This document shows positions 21,301-33,626 of a stretch of 64,000 bases of DNA, one piece after another; positions within the stretch are counted from its first letter, which is position 1, and the number at the start of each line of letters is the position of its first letter. Source of the DNA: Melastoma dodecandrum (taxonomy: Eukaryota; Streptophyta; Magnoliopsida; Myrtales; Melastomataceae); contig JARUPY010000364.1 in assembly GCA_029817715.1 (NCBI GenBank), positions 23,976 to 87,975 on the forward strand, given 5' to 3'. The notes under the pieces are model-generated. The model did no database searches and was not told the origin of the DNA. It worked only from the letters and a program-made list of their open reading frames with translations. The translations under genes and the position numbers were made by a program.

Positions 21301-22663
21301 CCTTACTTGCAGGTCGCGATAACATAACTACTGAGCCAGAACCTCTGGCTGTTAAAGCTGATTTGGTTAAACTACTAATGCTTGTAGAAGCGGACAATGA
21401 TGAGCCATCTAACTTTTCATCTGCACTAGGAGTTGAACCTTCCAAACCCATGTAATCATCCAAGAAAACAAAGAGCAGAACAGGAGTACACTGTCCAGGG
21501 AATGAGGAAGAATAGGAACCTAAGCCAGACATGAGAGATACAGAAGGGGCATTATTCCAATTACCAGTGGCATTTTTACCCGGAGAAAACATTTTTAGAG
21601 GAGGCACCATGAACCGTTGGCTTAGAAGGTGACGAAGAATGAGGCCGCGACGGTAATGGTGGCGTGGTTCGGGACCTTACGGATGGTGACAGACTGTTCT
21701 TGGCTGCTTGCAGGACACGAAAATCTTTCAGAGCTTGAGTTTCAAAACGAGACCCCTCCTTGATGTATAGAAGGATATGGCACACCTGCAGATTATTAAG
21801 TAAGTGCCGCCCCATAACAATCAGAAAAAAAATCTAGGTATCATTCTGAGATACATCAGTTCTGCTCTCCACCCCAACCATGCATCGGTAATAAATATCC
21901 CCTCTCGTATAGATTATCTCATCAAATGACAAAAACTACACACGATATGAGATAAAGATAGACAAGGCAATCAACAAGAAAAACTGTCATGTCTTCAAAT
22001 AAGGTGACACTGCTTGAAACCAAGAAAATTTACATTCCATTAAAGTGCATTCCCCTCAAAGCCACTGCAATTACGACTAAAGCAAGATTTGAATCGACCA
22101 ACAGTTTGATTCTATCAGTCTGCAATCTCAGTAAATGCAACCCGCAACATTCCCAATTCATAACAGCAGCCAACGAAAATCACAAACATTCCAACTCACC
22201 GTGAACATGAACATCATCCCCTGAAGTTCCCCAAACTCCCTCTCCTCTGCAATCGAATCGAACCCTGAACCCAATCCCGCTTCCACCGGGCCATCCCCAA
22301 ATACCGGACACTTCGTGGAGCAGAATAGCAGGTACAGCAACCCCCGCTCTTCCTCGTAGTAGTAACTAATCCTCCTCTCCCTAAACCAATCCCCACTAAC
22401 CTCCGCGCCATCGACAATCATCGGCCGGTCGAGGCGGCCCGAACCGAAGGCGTGGCTGTCAAGGACCCGGTTAATGAGCTGGACAGCCGGGTCGGGCCGC
22501 CGGGACACAAATCCAACCACGACAACGTTCTGGTGGGGCGTCTGCGGCTGCGGCGGAGACGGTGAAGGGGCAGCGGCGGCGGTGGGCTTCGGCAGGGGAG
22601 GAGCAGCTGAGGGGGCGGGGGTCGGGTCAGGACCCGGACCGGTTGCGGTGGTCGGGTCGTCAT
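18352..22663 (-). CDS. SMG8: SMG8, nonsense-mediated mRNA decay factor; two frame breaks
   Basis: Four exons: 22200-22663, 18977-21785, 18730-18783 and 18352-18594, about 1189 aa if two indels are discounted. SMG8 binds SMG9 and restrains the SMG1 kinase that phosphorylates UPF1 during nonsense-mediated decay (animal work; in plants inferred). Evidence is family-typical blocks: GFVSRRPDPAVQLINRVLD and GELQGMMFMF (exon 1), VLQAAKNSLSPSVRSRTTPP, CTPVLLFVFLDDY, FGKFIPGFPMN, FGFEHECPRGHRFLL, and the C-terminal LPPESFLVLRLPFVYGVQ. Break 1: the ATG at 22661-22663 is not in frame with the conserved part of exon 1, so one base is missing (or two extra) between 22663 and about 22520. Break 2: an extra base in the A5 run (T on plus, 21592-21596) separates the end of the serine-rich block from the rest. 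Both lie in GC-rich or homopolymer sequence, so sequence error is likely. Confidence 0.88.
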
Positions 22664-25465
22664 CAGGGCGGACTCATCGGCGGCGCGTCGGCCCGGGTGC
22701 GCAAGGCGATGGAAAGGCGAAAGCAGCCGTTGACTGTCCCATTGGAGGAGGGGGGGGGGGGTGTGGACCTGATATTGACACCTCGATTGAGAAAATGGGC
22801 TGATGGGCCCAGTCCATGGGCTTAAGATTGGATCCCCTTTTATTTTTGGGCTTCAAATTATTAATGGACGAAATTTAAGCAAGTAAGAAATCAATGAAAT
22901 GGAAATTCGAGGAAATATCTAAATCTATCATCAACTTAACCAAAGCAGGGATTATTGCGCTCGGTTATTTTAACAAATAGGGTTACTGTTAGCGGGTGAC
23001 CACGTATATAAAATATTTTGCCTTCTTTTGTCAAATTTCAGTATCTGACAAGTCGAATAATAAGTCAACCCACCCCTGACGAAGAACATAATTAATCCTC
23101 CTGCGTCGCCGGTTGTCTCTCCCCATTTGGTGGTGAACAGGGGAACCCGATATTTAAATTATTGATGTAATATTAAAAATAATAATATTAATTTTTTTAC
23201 TTCTTTTGACGAAAAAAATCATTTTCAAAAAGAAATTAGACTAAAAATTCATTTGTTTTTTGATGCCAGGGCACACGTGTGTTGACAAACCCTACAACCC
23301 CATCTTCTTCAAGCAATATCACATCTTTGTCAATCTCATTCACCTAACTCTTTTTAAGTAATGAAAGCCGACTCATCCCCCCCCCCCCCTTAATCGACTA
23401 AACTTTCCATAATCAACACATCTAAACGTTGAGTTTCAGCCTATCGCCGAGGTCAAATTACAGAGATTGTTGTAATGAAACCCCTGGGGGAAAAGGAAAT
23501 TGAACTTTAAAGAAGCCGCCTGACATCCCAATGCCTCCCGATGGTAATCATCTTAAGGAGGAGTTTATCGATTGGAATTCTATCTTGATACGTCAACCGC
23601 GTATTACAACATAGGCGCTCGCGTTTTCATTTTTAGTCAAAAAGTATCTATAATATTTGTTTTTGAGTGGCGGCTGGTGGTTGGTCCCCCTGTAAAGGCA
23701 AGGCGCCTGTATATTAACATCACCTAACTAGCAAAAACATGTAACCCATCATCGCCCGAGTTAAAAACTACGCCATGGGACTGTTTCCTCCTATTTTTTG
23801 CACGTTCACCCTCATATGTTTCATGATAACATTAATATACTTGGAGTTCCGTACGCTATGTACGGTTAGTTTAGAAATTTTAAAAATAAAAAATTACGAA
23901 ATACGGTTCGAATTTTAAAAACTCTCAAAATATCGCCATCGTTTGAAATATCGACTTTCAATTTACATAAGAATTATTTCTTCCAACAGCGGCTTTCCCA
24001 TAATTTGGCTAAGTCGTTATTCCAAATGAACGATTTACTAGGCAAAAATATTTTTTTTTTGAATTTAAAGTCATTGTAAAAGCGGTATTTTGAGAGTTTT
24101 GAAAACCGCCTTATTTCAATTCAAACTAACGTTATACATGCACAAACCTTGTTGTGATTATATAAAGTAGTTTTTCAACGTCATTGATAGGGAAATAATG
24201 TTAACATCATGTGGATTTGAAGATAGCAAATAGAATCATATTGTTGTTCCATAAAGACACGCCTCTTTAACAATTCTATATTTTCTCAGTATTATATTTC
24301 AAAACTGATTATTTCTGGTTGAAGTAACTATTTCCTTTATAACAAAAATCGACTTATCTTATGGTATAGTGTTAATCTCATTCAATCACTTATGAAGAGA
24401 AATATATATATATATAAATAAGCTTCTTCCGATAAGATTAATGGAACGTGTATTCACAAAACTGAAAAGAATCTTAGTAATATTTTGGAAATGAAACCCT
24501 TCTATCTAATAAAAATAAGTAAATTGGACATTTGAATTATGGTAATGGATGTAGGAGCGAATGAACAATTAATTTTGGAAAATATTGATCTCTCTCGTGC
24601 GGTAAGTTTATTAAATGCTTTCTTTCTCAATCCATTAAGTAGGAAAACTAGTAAGTTGTCATTAAACATGAATATCCCGAGAGGTTTGTCCTAAGTATAA
24701 CTCACAAAATTTACACATAAAAACTTGAAAATTATGTGTGGTATCTGTGTGGTTTGCGTGGCGAGGCAAGATACGAACATGTTGTGTGATCATTTCGACA
24801 TGTTCTTTCACATGTGCGTGATAATCCTAGAAATTGTGTCATTAAAGAGACGCCATGTGTCTCTAGAGAGAGAAAGATGGAATGGCTAACTATCTATAGT
24901 TCGGTGTGTGTCTTCGAATCTCATTGCAGTAACCAATTATTAATACCAGCATGAAGTCGTTCATGTCATATCTTTTTTTAGGAAATCATAAACTAACGAA
25001 GTTTGTACAGTTAGATATGCTATTACGGGTGCGCGTAAAAAAGTTTTGTACTTGCAAGGTAGAGCAACAGTTATGAGCGTCGCTAGAGTGGGTGTTTCAC
25101 CTTGAGCACAAAAGTGTTGAGTAGAAACACTCGGCCACATGAAGGAATAGTAGAGTAAGTTACGTCGGAGCTACGAAAGAGAAAATCCTAACCAATGCGG
25201 TGAGTCATGATTGCGTTAACCGCATGTCTTTTCTATGTGGGAGATAAATACTTCGACTTATGTGATTTTACTATGTGAGAAGTAATATTCTACTATGTGA
25301 TAAACCGGCTGCTGTATTTTTACTTTTGTATACTAACAATATCACCACTTGTGGAGTATCTTGTGTGCTTACAACTTTACCAAAAGATTTTTTGGGAACA
25401 AATCCTCTGTGATGAACGAGAAGACATCTGATGAGTGCGAGTACTCCTTTATTGCGAACGAGAAA
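22664..25465. other. Gene-poor region between SMG8 and the retroelements
   Basis: I see no gene here on either strand. The right half is AT-rich. It contains a small foldback structure (listed separately) and otherwise unassigned sequence. Confidence 0.5.
23850..24145. repeat. Imperfect inverted repeat, possible MITE relic
   Basis: The arms at about 23855-23940 and 24075-24140 are imperfect reverse complements. The core 'aaactctcaaaatatcgcc' pairs with 'agcggtattttgagagtttt', and 'ggttagttta' pairs with 'caaactaacg'. About 130 bases lie between the arms. The size and AT content fit a miniature inverted-repeat element, but I could not define clean ends or a target-site duplication. Confidence 0.45.
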
Positions 25466-26708
25466 TGATAACTCTAAGAAATTAGAGTTATATGTCTCGT
25501 TTAGGAGCCTAATTAATGATAGATATCCGATATTTATTGGCATATATAGTTAGTTGCATGTTATTTTCGGGTTAGTTGTTTTGTTTGGATATGTTTTGCA
25601 CTTGTGAGGTTCTTTGCAGGAAAAGGGATTGATACGACGAGAAATCCATGTCGAGGAAGACATCTTGAAGGAGGAGTGACAAGACGGTAGATGGTAGAGT
25701 TGCCGAGAGGGAAGCTGTGGACAGGAAGTTTCGTGCAGCCACACAAGGATTTCGTGCAGCCACACGAGACGAGAAGATATTTTATTTTATTTCCAAATCT
25801 CCTGGTTGTTTTAGGGAAGATTTACCCTAGATATAAAAGGGTTCAAAAACATGAGTTGGAAAAAAAGAGGCGACCTAGACGACGGCTAAGGAAGAGATTG
25901 GAAAAAAAGAGGCGACCTAGATGACGTCTAAGGAAGAGATTGGAGAAGACGATGGAGATTATCCTTTCTTTTATTTTCTTGTTTCGCTTCTCTGCTAGGA
26001 TACCGAACTAAATCTTTTATCTAGGACGGTGATGAACCGACTCGTGTAGTGATTGTCTAAACTCTTTTCGGAATCAATTCATGAAGTGTCACGTTTGCTT
26101 ATATTCTCTTGTGCTTAATGCTTGCATGTTGGGTTGATCGCCGATTTGTTCGATTTCTTATCCTTTAGTAGACTCGAGAGAGGAACTTAGGATTAGAAGA
26201 GGGAGAATATAACCTAGGTTAAGTCTGAGAGATCAGATTAACTCAGAGGAGTATAGAGATATACGCTCGTAGGTAACCGAGATAACAATTGGCACTTAAA
26301 AGGATTATAGTTGTTCGTGTATCGCTATAGAGATATAGGTTTACGGATAATCTATAATTCACCGTTACAAATTCGAGAGAGGTCTAACGAACAATAAGAA
26401 TTGTGGTTAGTAAACGGGAAACTGAGAGAATTGAGGAAGAGAGAGCACAGATAATTCATGAACGATAGGGGATTCATAGTCCTAGGTTTTTTCTCATCCA
26501 TTGATTTATTCTACACTTGCTTTTATTTAGTTATTACTTTCATTCTTTGAATCAAATCTTTTAAACAATTAAATCTTCACTGGCTAGATTAAGACTTGTT
26601 AGATTGATACAAGGCAAACTATTCTGAACAATCTCCGTGGGAACGACTTTTACTCACTACTTTATTACTTGTGCGACCCGTATACTTGCGTGTGCATTTC
26701 TGCGAACA
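25466..26708 (+). repeat. 5' LTR of E1
   Basis: It starts TGATAACTCTA and ends in CA six bases before the PBS, about 1243 bp. It contains twin 'cgtgcagccacac' motifs (25731-25770) and a ~43-bp tandem duplication (25856-25941). The right end is set by the PBS and the canonical CA; the left end by the start shared with the E2 LTR. Confidence 0.7.
25856..25941 (+). repeat. Tandem duplication of about 43 bp in the E1 LTR
   Basis: Two adjacent copies of a unit containing 'aagaggcgacctaga' and 'ctaaggaagagattgga' differ at only a few bases. It lies just upstream of the presumed transcribed part of the LTR and would make two short Arg/Lys-rich frames, which I regard as incidental. Confidence 0.8.
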
Positions 26709-26714
26709 AGTTTT

Positions 26715-26732
26715 TGGCGCCGTTGCCGGGGA
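26715..26732 (+). other. Primer-binding site, tRNA-Asp type (E1)
   Basis: TGGCGCCGTTGCCGGGGA is complementary to the 3' end of plant tRNA-Asp. It is the known primer site of the Athila/Calypso lineage. It lies six bases after the LTR end and would prime minus-strand DNA synthesis. Confidence 0.9.
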
Positions 26733-26811
26733 TTGTGCCGAAATTTATTTTGTTATTATTTTTCAATTATCAAGTGCTTAAATTTAGTCACAGTTTACAT
26801 TTCGCAGGTGT

Positions 26812-28089
26812 ATGCGACACTGTAGAAGTGAAAACGAGCTACTCTTTGACCCTGAGATTGAGCGAACATTTCAGATATTGAGAAGAGGTCAAAAGAAATC
26901 AATGGCGAACGCAAATAATCGTCTAAATGTTGAAGATCCGCAAGAAAGACGGACGATGAGGGAATATGCACAACCAACTCCACAAAATCATGCAGGATTC
27001 CTACGTCCAGAAATACAAGCAGACACGTTTGAGATTAAGCCATCTATTATTCATATGATTGAAAATTCTAATTTTGGTGGTTTGATTAATGAAGATCCAC
27101 ATTGGCACCTGACACGTTTTGAAGATTTGTGTGCAACTTTCAGGTACAATGGAGTATCCGCCGAAGCAATCAAGTTGAGGTTATTTCCATTCTCACTTCG
27201 GGATAAAGCTAGATCGTGGTTATATTCGCTGCCCGGTGAATCAGTCAGCTCGTGGGATGATCTCAGAAAGCATTTCTTGTCCAAGTACTACCCACCGAGC
27301 AGGACTGTAAAAATAAGGAATGATATCACCTCATTTCGCCAATTGCCCAATGAGTCTATGTATGAAGCATGGGACAGATTCAAGGAATTGCAAAGGTTAT
27401 GTCCCCACCACGACATACCTATGTGGATGCTGGTTCAAAGCTTCTATGATGGGTTAGCGGAGCAACTGCAATCGACAATTGACTCAGCTGCTGGGGGTAC
27501 AATAATGAACAAAACTCCAGAAGTTGCTTTGGAATTATTCGAAGCAATGGCAACTAATGGCCAGAGAAGAACACCAGCAAGAGGAGGAGGCTATCATCAA
27601 CTTGACGCCATAACCACTCTCAGTGCTCAATTGGAAACTCTCACAAAAGAAATGGCTGCATTACGCGCCTCATCTCAAACATCTAATAATGCTCGTGCTA
27701 ATTTGCAGGTTATGGAAATGCAAGAATCGGACGAGGTGAATTATGTGGGTGCCAACAACAGGAACAACCCGTTCTCCAACGCATATAATCCAGGATGGCG
27801 GAATCACCCTAATTTCTCTTGGCGAAACAATCAAGACCATCAAGATCCAGGCGAACTGAGAACAAACCAACCACCGGGCTTTACAACTGTAAATGCAATG
27901 CGACAACCCGTTGGTGAGCCTAAATCTATTGTTGAGGATTTGCTGAGACAGGTACTTGCAAGCAATGAAGAAGTCCGGAAGCAGCATGAGGAGACTCGGA
28001 AGCAGCAGGAATTGATGTTAAAGGACCATGCAACTTCAATCAAACAATTGGAGATGCAGATGGGCCAATCGCAGGATCTTTGGTCATGA
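26812..28089 (+). CDS. E1 Gag polyprotein
   Basis: 425 aa. The N-terminus has DPEIERTF, shared with the E2 protein. The central retrotransposon gag domain (residues about 75-180) includes [28 protein letters not shown] and [11 protein letters not shown]. It has an Asn-rich middle and a Glu/Lys-rich C-terminal coiled-coil segment. No CCHC zinc knuckle is seen. Gag forms the virus-like particle that packages element RNA. The frame ends TGA at 28087-28089, overlapping the ATG of pol by ATGA, whereas in E2 gag and pol form one continuous frame. The ATG at 26812 is preferred over the one at 26902 because the region between aligns with E2. Confidence 0.85.
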   Translation: MRHCRSENELLFDPEIERTFQILRRGQKKSMANANNRLNVEDPQERRTMREYAQPTPQNHAGFLRPEIQADTFEIKPSIIHMIENSNFGGLINEDPHWHLTRFEDLCATFRYNGVSAEAIKLRLFPFSLRDKARSWLYSLPGESVSSWDDLRKHFLSKYYPPSRTVKIRNDITSFRQLPNESMYEAWDRFKELQRLCPHHDIPMWMLVQSFYDGLAEQLQSTIDSAAGGTIMNKTPEVALELFEAMATNGQRRTPARGGGYHQLDAITTLSAQLETLTKEMAALRASSQTSNNARANLQVMEMQESDEVNYVGANNRNNPFSNAYNPGWRNHPNFSWRNNQDHQDPGELRTNQPPGFTTVNAMRQPVGEPKSIVEDLLRQVLASNEEVRKQHEETRKQQELMLKDHATSIKQLEMQMGQSQDLWS

Positions 28090-31000
28090 GACCGCCTGGA
28101 GCATTACCTAGCAACACGGAGCTCAACCCAAAAAATCGGGAGAATTGCAATGCTATCACTCTACGAAATGGAAAGGATCTTGAAGAAGAATTTGAGAGAC
28201 AAGAGGCTGAAAAGGAACATGCTCGTGAAAGACGACGAGATAAGGTACGTGAGGAAGAATCTAGAAAGGACTCCGAACAGCTTGTCGCAGCTACACCGGT
28301 ACGTACCAATCCTGTTCCTATAGTTTCAAAAATTCCTTTCCCACAAAGACTTAGAAAACACGCTGACGAGCAACAATTTAAGAAATTTCTTGAGGTCTTT
28401 AAAAAGCTGCAGATTAACATCCCATTCGCGGAGGCTCTTGAGCAAATGCCGAGCTACGTAAAGTTTATGAAAGATATTCTTTCGAAGAAAAGGAAGCTCG
28501 GTGGTCATGAAACAATCTCTTTAACAGAAGAATGCAGCGCAATCTTACAAAGGAAACTCCCTCCTAAGCTTAAGGATCCAGGTAAGTTTACCATCCCGTG
28601 TAACATTGAGAAGGATTTTTTCGGACATGCCTTATGCGACCTAGGAGCGAGTATCAACTTGATGCCGTTATCTGTTTTTGAGAAATTGAATATCGGTGAG
28701 GTAAGACCTACATCACTCACTTTACAATTAGCCGATCGATCTTATACTTATCTTAAGGGTATTGTGGAGGATGTTTTGGTGAAGGTTGACAAGTTCATAT
28801 TTCCCGCTGATTTTGTGATTTTGGACTATGAAGAAGATCGTGAGATCCCCATCATCCTAGGACGACCGTTCCTAGCCACGGGGAGAACATTAATTGATGT
28901 CCAAAAGGGGGAACTGACGATGAGAGTTCATGACCAGGAGGCAACCTTCAACATTTATAATGCTATGAAGATGCCTAATGAATTTGATGAGTGCAGTTAC
29001 GTAGACATAATTGAAGAAGTCGCTTATGGGACGTTTCTAGAATCTTGTGAGTTGGAGTTAGAGGAAGAAAAGCTGCATAATAATGCACCACATGACGAGG
29101 GAATTGAGAAAGGAGATTTGTCATATATACGTCAATTTCAACGAGTGGAACCTCTTGATTGGCCCTCATCGATAGCAAAGCCATCCATTGAAGAACCTCC
29201 AAAGTTAGAACTAAAACCGTTGCCCGAGCATTTGAGGTACTCTTACTTGGGTAAGGAAAACACTCTTCCAGTTATTATATCGTCATCATTGACTAACAAG
29301 CAGGAGGAGATGTTGTTACAAGTGCTTCGAGAGCATAAGACAGCCATTGGATGGACAATCGCGGACATCAAGGGGATTAGTCCAACGCTTTGCATGCATA
29401 AGATCGTGTTGGACAATGACAAAAAGCCTACGGTTGAGCAACAACGAAGACTAAACCCGCATATGAAGGAAGTGGTAAGGAAAGAAATTATTAAGTGGCT
29501 TGATGCAGGTATTATTTATCCGATCTCGGACAGTTCGTGGGTGAGTCTAATACAATGTGTGCTGAAGAAAGGAGGCATGACGGTTGTTGAAAATAGCAAA
29601 AACGAACTCATCCCAATAAGGACAGTCACGGGCTGGAGAGTATGCATGGACTATCGAAAACTCAATGCAGCCACATGCAAGGAGCACTTCCCACTTCCTT
29701 TTATTGATCAGATGTTGGATCGACTTGCAGGTAAAAGTTATTATTGTTTTCTTGACGGTTATTCTGGTTATAACCAGATAGCAATTGCACTAGAGGATAA
29801 GGAAAAGACCACATTCACTTGCCCTTATGGTACGTTTGCTTTTCGCCGAATGCCGTTTGGTTTATGTAACGCACCTGCCACTTTTCAGCGATATATGACA
29901 GCATTCTTTTCTGAAATGATTGAGAAGACCATTGAGGTATTTATGGATGATTTTTCCGTATTCGGATTAACATTTGAAAACTGTTTAGATAACCTTGAGG
30001 CTGTCTTAAATCGTTGTGAAGAGACAAATTTGATTTTAAACTGGGAAAAATGTCATTTCATGGTGCGAGAAGGTATTGTTCTTGGCCACAGGATTTCTGA
30101 GAGCGGTATTGAAGTTGATAAGGCTAAAGTGGAGACAATCGAGAAATTGCCGCCTCCAACATCGGTAAAGGGTGTACGAAGCTTCTTGGGCCATGCCGGA
30201 TTCTATAGGCGATTCATAAAAGACTTTTCCAAGATTACCAAACCGTTATGTAACCTCTTGGAGAAGGATGCACCTTTTGTGTTTGACGGTAAGTGTATGG
30301 AAGCATTTCTTGAGTTGAAGGGAAGGTTAGTCTCCGCTCCGATCATCATAGCTCATGATTGGATTCTCCCATTTGAACATATGTGTGATGCTAGTGACAC
30401 AGCCGTAGGAGCTGTTTTAGGGCAGAAAAAGGATAAGCATTTTCATGCAATCTACTACGCTAGCAAAACACTAGATTCAGCGCAAGTAAATTACACCACA
30501 ACTGAAAAAGAAATGTTAGCAATTGTGTTTGCTTTTGACAAGTTTAGATCGTATCTGATTGGCTCTGCAGTTGTTGTTCATACTGATCATGCAGCTATAC
30601 GATACTTAATTTCTAAAGCTGATGCAAAACCAAGATTAATTCGTTGGGTGTTATTGTTGCAAGAGTTCGACCTAACTATTGTGGACAGGAAAGGGACCGA
30701 GAACCAGGTGGCAGATCACTTGTCAAGATTGGAAGAGGGAAATGTGGCTGCACATTCAACAATGATTGACGATTCGTTTCCAGATGAACAACTTCTCACT
30801 ATTGATGTAACTGCTCCGTGGTACGCCGACTGTGTAAATTACATCGTAGCAAACGTTCTTCCTCCGGACATTACAAGTCAACAACGCAAGAGGTTTGTAC
30901 ATGAAGTTAAGTTTTATATGTGGGATGAACCTTTTCTTTTCAAGAAATGTGCAGACCAGGTCATTCGGCGATGCGTCCCTGAAGAGGAAATAATGCCGAT

Positions 31001-32099
31001 TCTTGAGCAATGCCATGCGGCTCCATATGGTGGACACTTCGGCGGTCACAAAACCGCAACAAAAATTCTTCTGTCAGGTTTCATTTGGCCTACAATTTTT
31101 AAAGATGCTCATAATTTTGTTGCCCATTGTGATCGTTGCCAACGTGTGGGAAATATTTCTCGTCGGGATGAGATGCCTCCACAAAACATATTAGAAGTGG
31201 AAATCTTTGATGTGTGGGGAATAGACTTCATGGGCCCTTTTGTTGACTCTTTTAAGAATAGATATATTTTAGTTGCGGTTGATTATGTATCTAAATGGAT
31301 TGAAGCGGTTGCATTGCAAACTAATGATGCTCATGGAGTGTTAAAGTTTCTCAAACAGATTTTCACGCGTTTTGGAGCACCAAGGGCCATTATTAGTGAC
31401 GGCGGAGCATATTTTTGCAATGGGAAATTCACTGCACTCATGAAAAAGTACGGAGTCAAGCACAAGATAGCATTACCGTATCATCCGCAAACATGTTGCC
31501 AAGTGGAAGTGTCAAATAGAGAAATAAAGAGGATATTGGAAAAAACGGTGAGCACTAACAGGAAGGATTGGTCAATCAAATTGGATGATGCTCTTTGGGC
31601 ATATCGGACAGCTTTCAAGACCCGAATTGGGACATCGCCATACAAGTTGGTCTTCGGAAAAGCATGCCATCTGCCAGTGGAACTAGAACATAAAGCGTAT
31701 TGGGCGATTCGAAAGTTTAACATGGATCCAACAGCGGCGGGAGAACATAGACTTATGCAACTGAATGAAATGGAAGAATTCCGGACAGAAGCTTATGAGA
31801 ATGCTCGAATTTATAAAGAGAAAACCAAAGCTTGGCATGATCGTCGAATCACAGATCGAAAATTTTCTCCAAGTCAGCTCGTGCTTTTATTTAACTCACG
31901 TCTTAAGGTGTTTCCAGGAAAACTTAGATCTCGTTGGTCCGGGCCATTCAAAATCATTCAGGTATTACCTTACGGAGTTCTCGAATTGATGGGAAATGAT
32001 GATTCAAACAAGTTTAAGGTAAATGCGAGCCGAGTGAAGCCCTATTTTGGTGGTGTTGTCAACCGGGACCCGACAACACTCATGATGGAAGACGCATAA
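28086..32099 (+). CDS. E1 Pol polyprotein (protease, RT, RNase H, integrase)
   Basis: 1337 aa from the ATG at 28086. Domains in order: pepsin-like retroviral protease with [15 protein letters not shown]; reverse transcriptase with [26 protein letters not shown] and the catalytic [10 protein letters not shown]; RNase H with [14 protein letters not shown] and [10 protein letters not shown]; integrase with the HHCC zinc-binding region ([10 protein letters not shown] to HCDRCQRVG), and the catalytic DDE triad at [18 protein letters not shown] and [12 protein letters not shown]-terminal [11 protein letters not shown] block follows. All catalytic residues are present and the frame is open throughout. 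It could still supply function to partners (inference). It starts inside the end of gag, in the -1 frame. Confidence 0.9.
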   Translation: MRPPGALPSNTELNPKNRENCNAITLRNGKDLEEEFERQEAEKEHARERRRDKVREEESRKDSEQLVAATPVRTNPVPIVSKIPFPQRLRKHADEQQFKKFLEVFKKLQINIPFAEALEQMPSYVKFMKDILSKKRKLGGHETISLTEECSAILQRKLPPKLKDPGKFTIPCNIEKDFFGHALCDLGASINLMPLSVFEKLNIGEVRPTSLTLQLADRSYTYLKGIVEDVLVKVDKFIFPADFVILDYEEDREIPIILGRPFLATGRTLIDVQKGELTMRVHDQEATFNIYNAMKMPNEFDECSYVDIIEEVAYGTFLESCELELEEEKLHNNAPHDEGIEKGDLSYIRQFQRVEPLDWPSSIAKPSIEEPPKLELKPLPEHLRYSYLGKENTLPVIISSSLTNKQEEMLLQVLREHKTAIGWTIADIKGISPTLCMHKIVLDNDKKPTVEQQRRLNPHMKEVVRKEIIKWLDAGIIYPISDSSWVSLIQCVLKKGGMTVVENSKNELIPIRTVTGWRVCMDYRKLNAATCKEHFPLPFIDQMLDRLAGKSYYCFLDGYSGYNQIAIALEDKEKTTFTCPYGTFAFRRMPFGLCNAPATFQRYMTAFFSEMIEKTIEVFMDDFSVFGLTFENCLDNLEAVLNRCEETNLILNWEKCHFMVREGIVLGHRISESGIEVDKAKVETIEKLPPPTSVKGVRSFLGHAGFYRRFIKDFSKITKPLCNLLEKDAPFVFDGKCMEAFLELKGRLVSAPIIIAHDWILPFEHMCDASDTAVGAVLGQKKDKHFHAIYYASKTLDSAQVNYTTTEKEMLAIVFAFDKFRSYLIGSAVVVHTDHAAIRYLISKADAKPRLIRWVLLLQEFDLTIVDRKGTENQVADHLSRLEEGNVAAHSTMIDDSFPDEQLLTIDVTAPWYADCVNYIVANVLPPDITSQQRKRFVHEVKFYMWDEPFLFKKCADQVIRRCVPEEEIMPILEQCHAAPYGGHFGGHKTATKILLSGFIWPTIFKDAHNFVAHCDRCQRVGNISRRDEMPPQNILEVEIFDVWGIDFMGPFVDSFKNRYILVAVDYVSKWIEAVALQTNDAHGVLKFLKQIFTRFGAPRAIISDGGAYFCNGKFTALMKKYGVKHKIALPYHPQTCCQVEVSNREIKRILEKTVSTNRKDWSIKLDDALWAYRTAFKTRIGTSPYKLVFGKACHLPVELEHKAYWAIRKFNMDPTAAGEHRLMQLNEMEEFRTEAYENARIYKEKTKAWHDRRITDRKFSPSQLVLLFNSRLKVFPGKLRSRWSGPFKIIQVLPYGVLELMGNDDSNKFKVNASRVKPYFGGVVNRDPTTLMMEDA

Positions 32100-32242
32100 C
32101 ATAGTCAAGCGTCAAGCCGACGACGTTAAATCAAGCGCTTATTGGGAGGCAACCCAATATTTCATTTTAGTTCATTTACGCATTTTATTTTACTTTATTA
32201 TGTTAGTTTTTTTTTATTTTTTTTATGCAGGTAATAAGCAAG

Positions 32243-32490
32243 CACAGAAAATTATGTGCGGCTGCAAGAAATTTTTGTGTGGCCGCACGAGGGGCGCCCT
32301 CTAATCACAGAAAGTTCTGTGCGGCCACAAGACATTCTTGTGTGGCCGCACGAGTGGCGCCCTCTAATCCACAGAAGGTTTTGTGCGGCCGCAAGGAAAT
32401 TCTTGTGCGGCTGTACAGACAACACCATTCCAACCACAGAAAGTTCTGTGCGGCCACACGAAACTTTTGTGTGGCCGCAAGACCTCGTTT
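32243..32490 (+). repeat. Four-unit hairpin array in the E1 3' region
   Basis: Units start at 32243, 32306, 32370 and 32435 (period 63-65). Each begins cacagaa, then has a 'tgtgcggccacaag'-type half followed by its near reverse complement 'cttgtgtggccgcac', so each can form a stem of about 14 pairs. The array lies between pol and the third ORF. Function is unknown; candidate roles are RNA structure for packaging or a regulatory array (inference). Confidence 0.85.
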
Positions 32491-32846
32491 GCTTAAAAAA
32501 AATTAAAAAAAAAATTAAAATATCACAAAATCGAATTGAGACCTTTTCTTTCCTTCGCATTTGCTTTCTTTTCTAATATTTGATTTTCTTCTTCTCACAG
32601 CAAAAAGGAGGAGACCCACGTCGGCCGTCCAACACCCGCCCACCCACACCGGCCGATTGCCGAAGTGTTCCCATCTGAAGCCATCAACTAGGAGCGGTGG
32701 GTCTTCTTTTTCCCCTATGAGTGCCCATCCGAAATCGATCACTCGACTTACCCGCGGTTTGTCTTTTTCAACCCACCTCTTTTTAGGATCGCCTAGATTA
32801 GGGTTTTTCTCCTTGTTATTGTGTGCTTGGGTGGTTTGGGTTGCTT
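32491..32846 (+). other. E1 spacer before the third ORF
   Basis: This internal, apparently untranslated stretch includes an A-rich run after the hairpin array. It probably serves as leader for a spliced or subgenomic mRNA of the third ORF, as proposed for Athila elements (inference). I see no domain. Confidence 0.4.
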
Positions 32847-33626
32847 ATGGCACCTAAGAAGAAGGCGAAATCCATCGAAGAACCTCCCACTAGGGCTAGG
32901 GTGCGCTGGAGTTTGTCGGAGGAAGCGGAGGCACGCTACCGTCAAGCATTGGTAAATCGGACGATTGTCCCGGAACGAGGCCTTGATTATACTCATTCCA
33001 GTATGTAGGAATTTCGAAACTTAATTGTACAATTTCATTGGGAGAAGTTGGTAGCATCGCCGAGTTCGATTGTAGTGCCGATTGTGCGTGAATTTTATGC
33101 CAATGCTGGTAATGCAGGAAATCCACCGGATGTCGTTCATGTGAGAGGAAAATTGGTTAACTTTAGTGCTGCAGCAATAGCCGAGCTTTATGAACTTCCT
33201 AGGATCGAATGTGATGATTTTAGGGTAGCCTTGGAAGATGATTTTAATCCGGCTGATGTTTTAGAATGTATCACAACCCTAGGCTCGACTTGGAAACTGT
33301 CCAAAGCGAATAAGCCCTTGGCCCTTAAAAGTAGCGATTTGTATCCCGAGGCTCTCATGTGGTTACATTTCATATCTAGTAGGCTTATTCCTGGAACAAA
33401 CATGACGCATGTTACCAAGGATAGGACGGTGCTAATCTTTTGCATCATGGAAGGTAAGCGAATTGACATAGGAGCATTGATTTATCGCATGCTAACAAAA
33501 GCATTGCAGGATCCCAAGCTCGGGATGTGGTTCCCCGCTATGATTTTTGAATTATGCAGACGAGCGGGAGTGCTTTGGGATGTTAAGGAAGAACTGCTTT
33601 GGAATTATGCATGCAGACATGAATGA
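32847..33626 (+). pseudogene. E1 third ORF (plant transposon protein / env-position), one stop
   Basis: Starts MAPKKKAKSIEEPP at 32847. An in-frame TAG at 33006-33008 interrupts it, and the same frame continues to 33626. The downstream part (VREFYANAG, VHVRGKLVNFSA, IAELYEL, ALMWLHFISSRLIPGT, LIYRMLTKAL) resembles the 'putative plant transposon protein' domain often found 3' of pol in Athila-lineage elements, where some members have an envelope-like ORF. No transmembrane segment is visible. The role is unknown. A single nonsense change is the only break seen. Confidence 0.65.

Noticed and set aside
22474..22825. Plus-strand Gly/Arg-rich open frames at the SMG8 5' end
   Set aside because: Antisense to the Pro/Ala-rich SMG8 N-terminus and its promoter; composition is explained by the GC-rich strand.
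32243..32490. CRISPR-like array (regular 64-bp period)
   Set aside because: This is a plant retroelement with hairpin units, no unique spacers and no cas genes.
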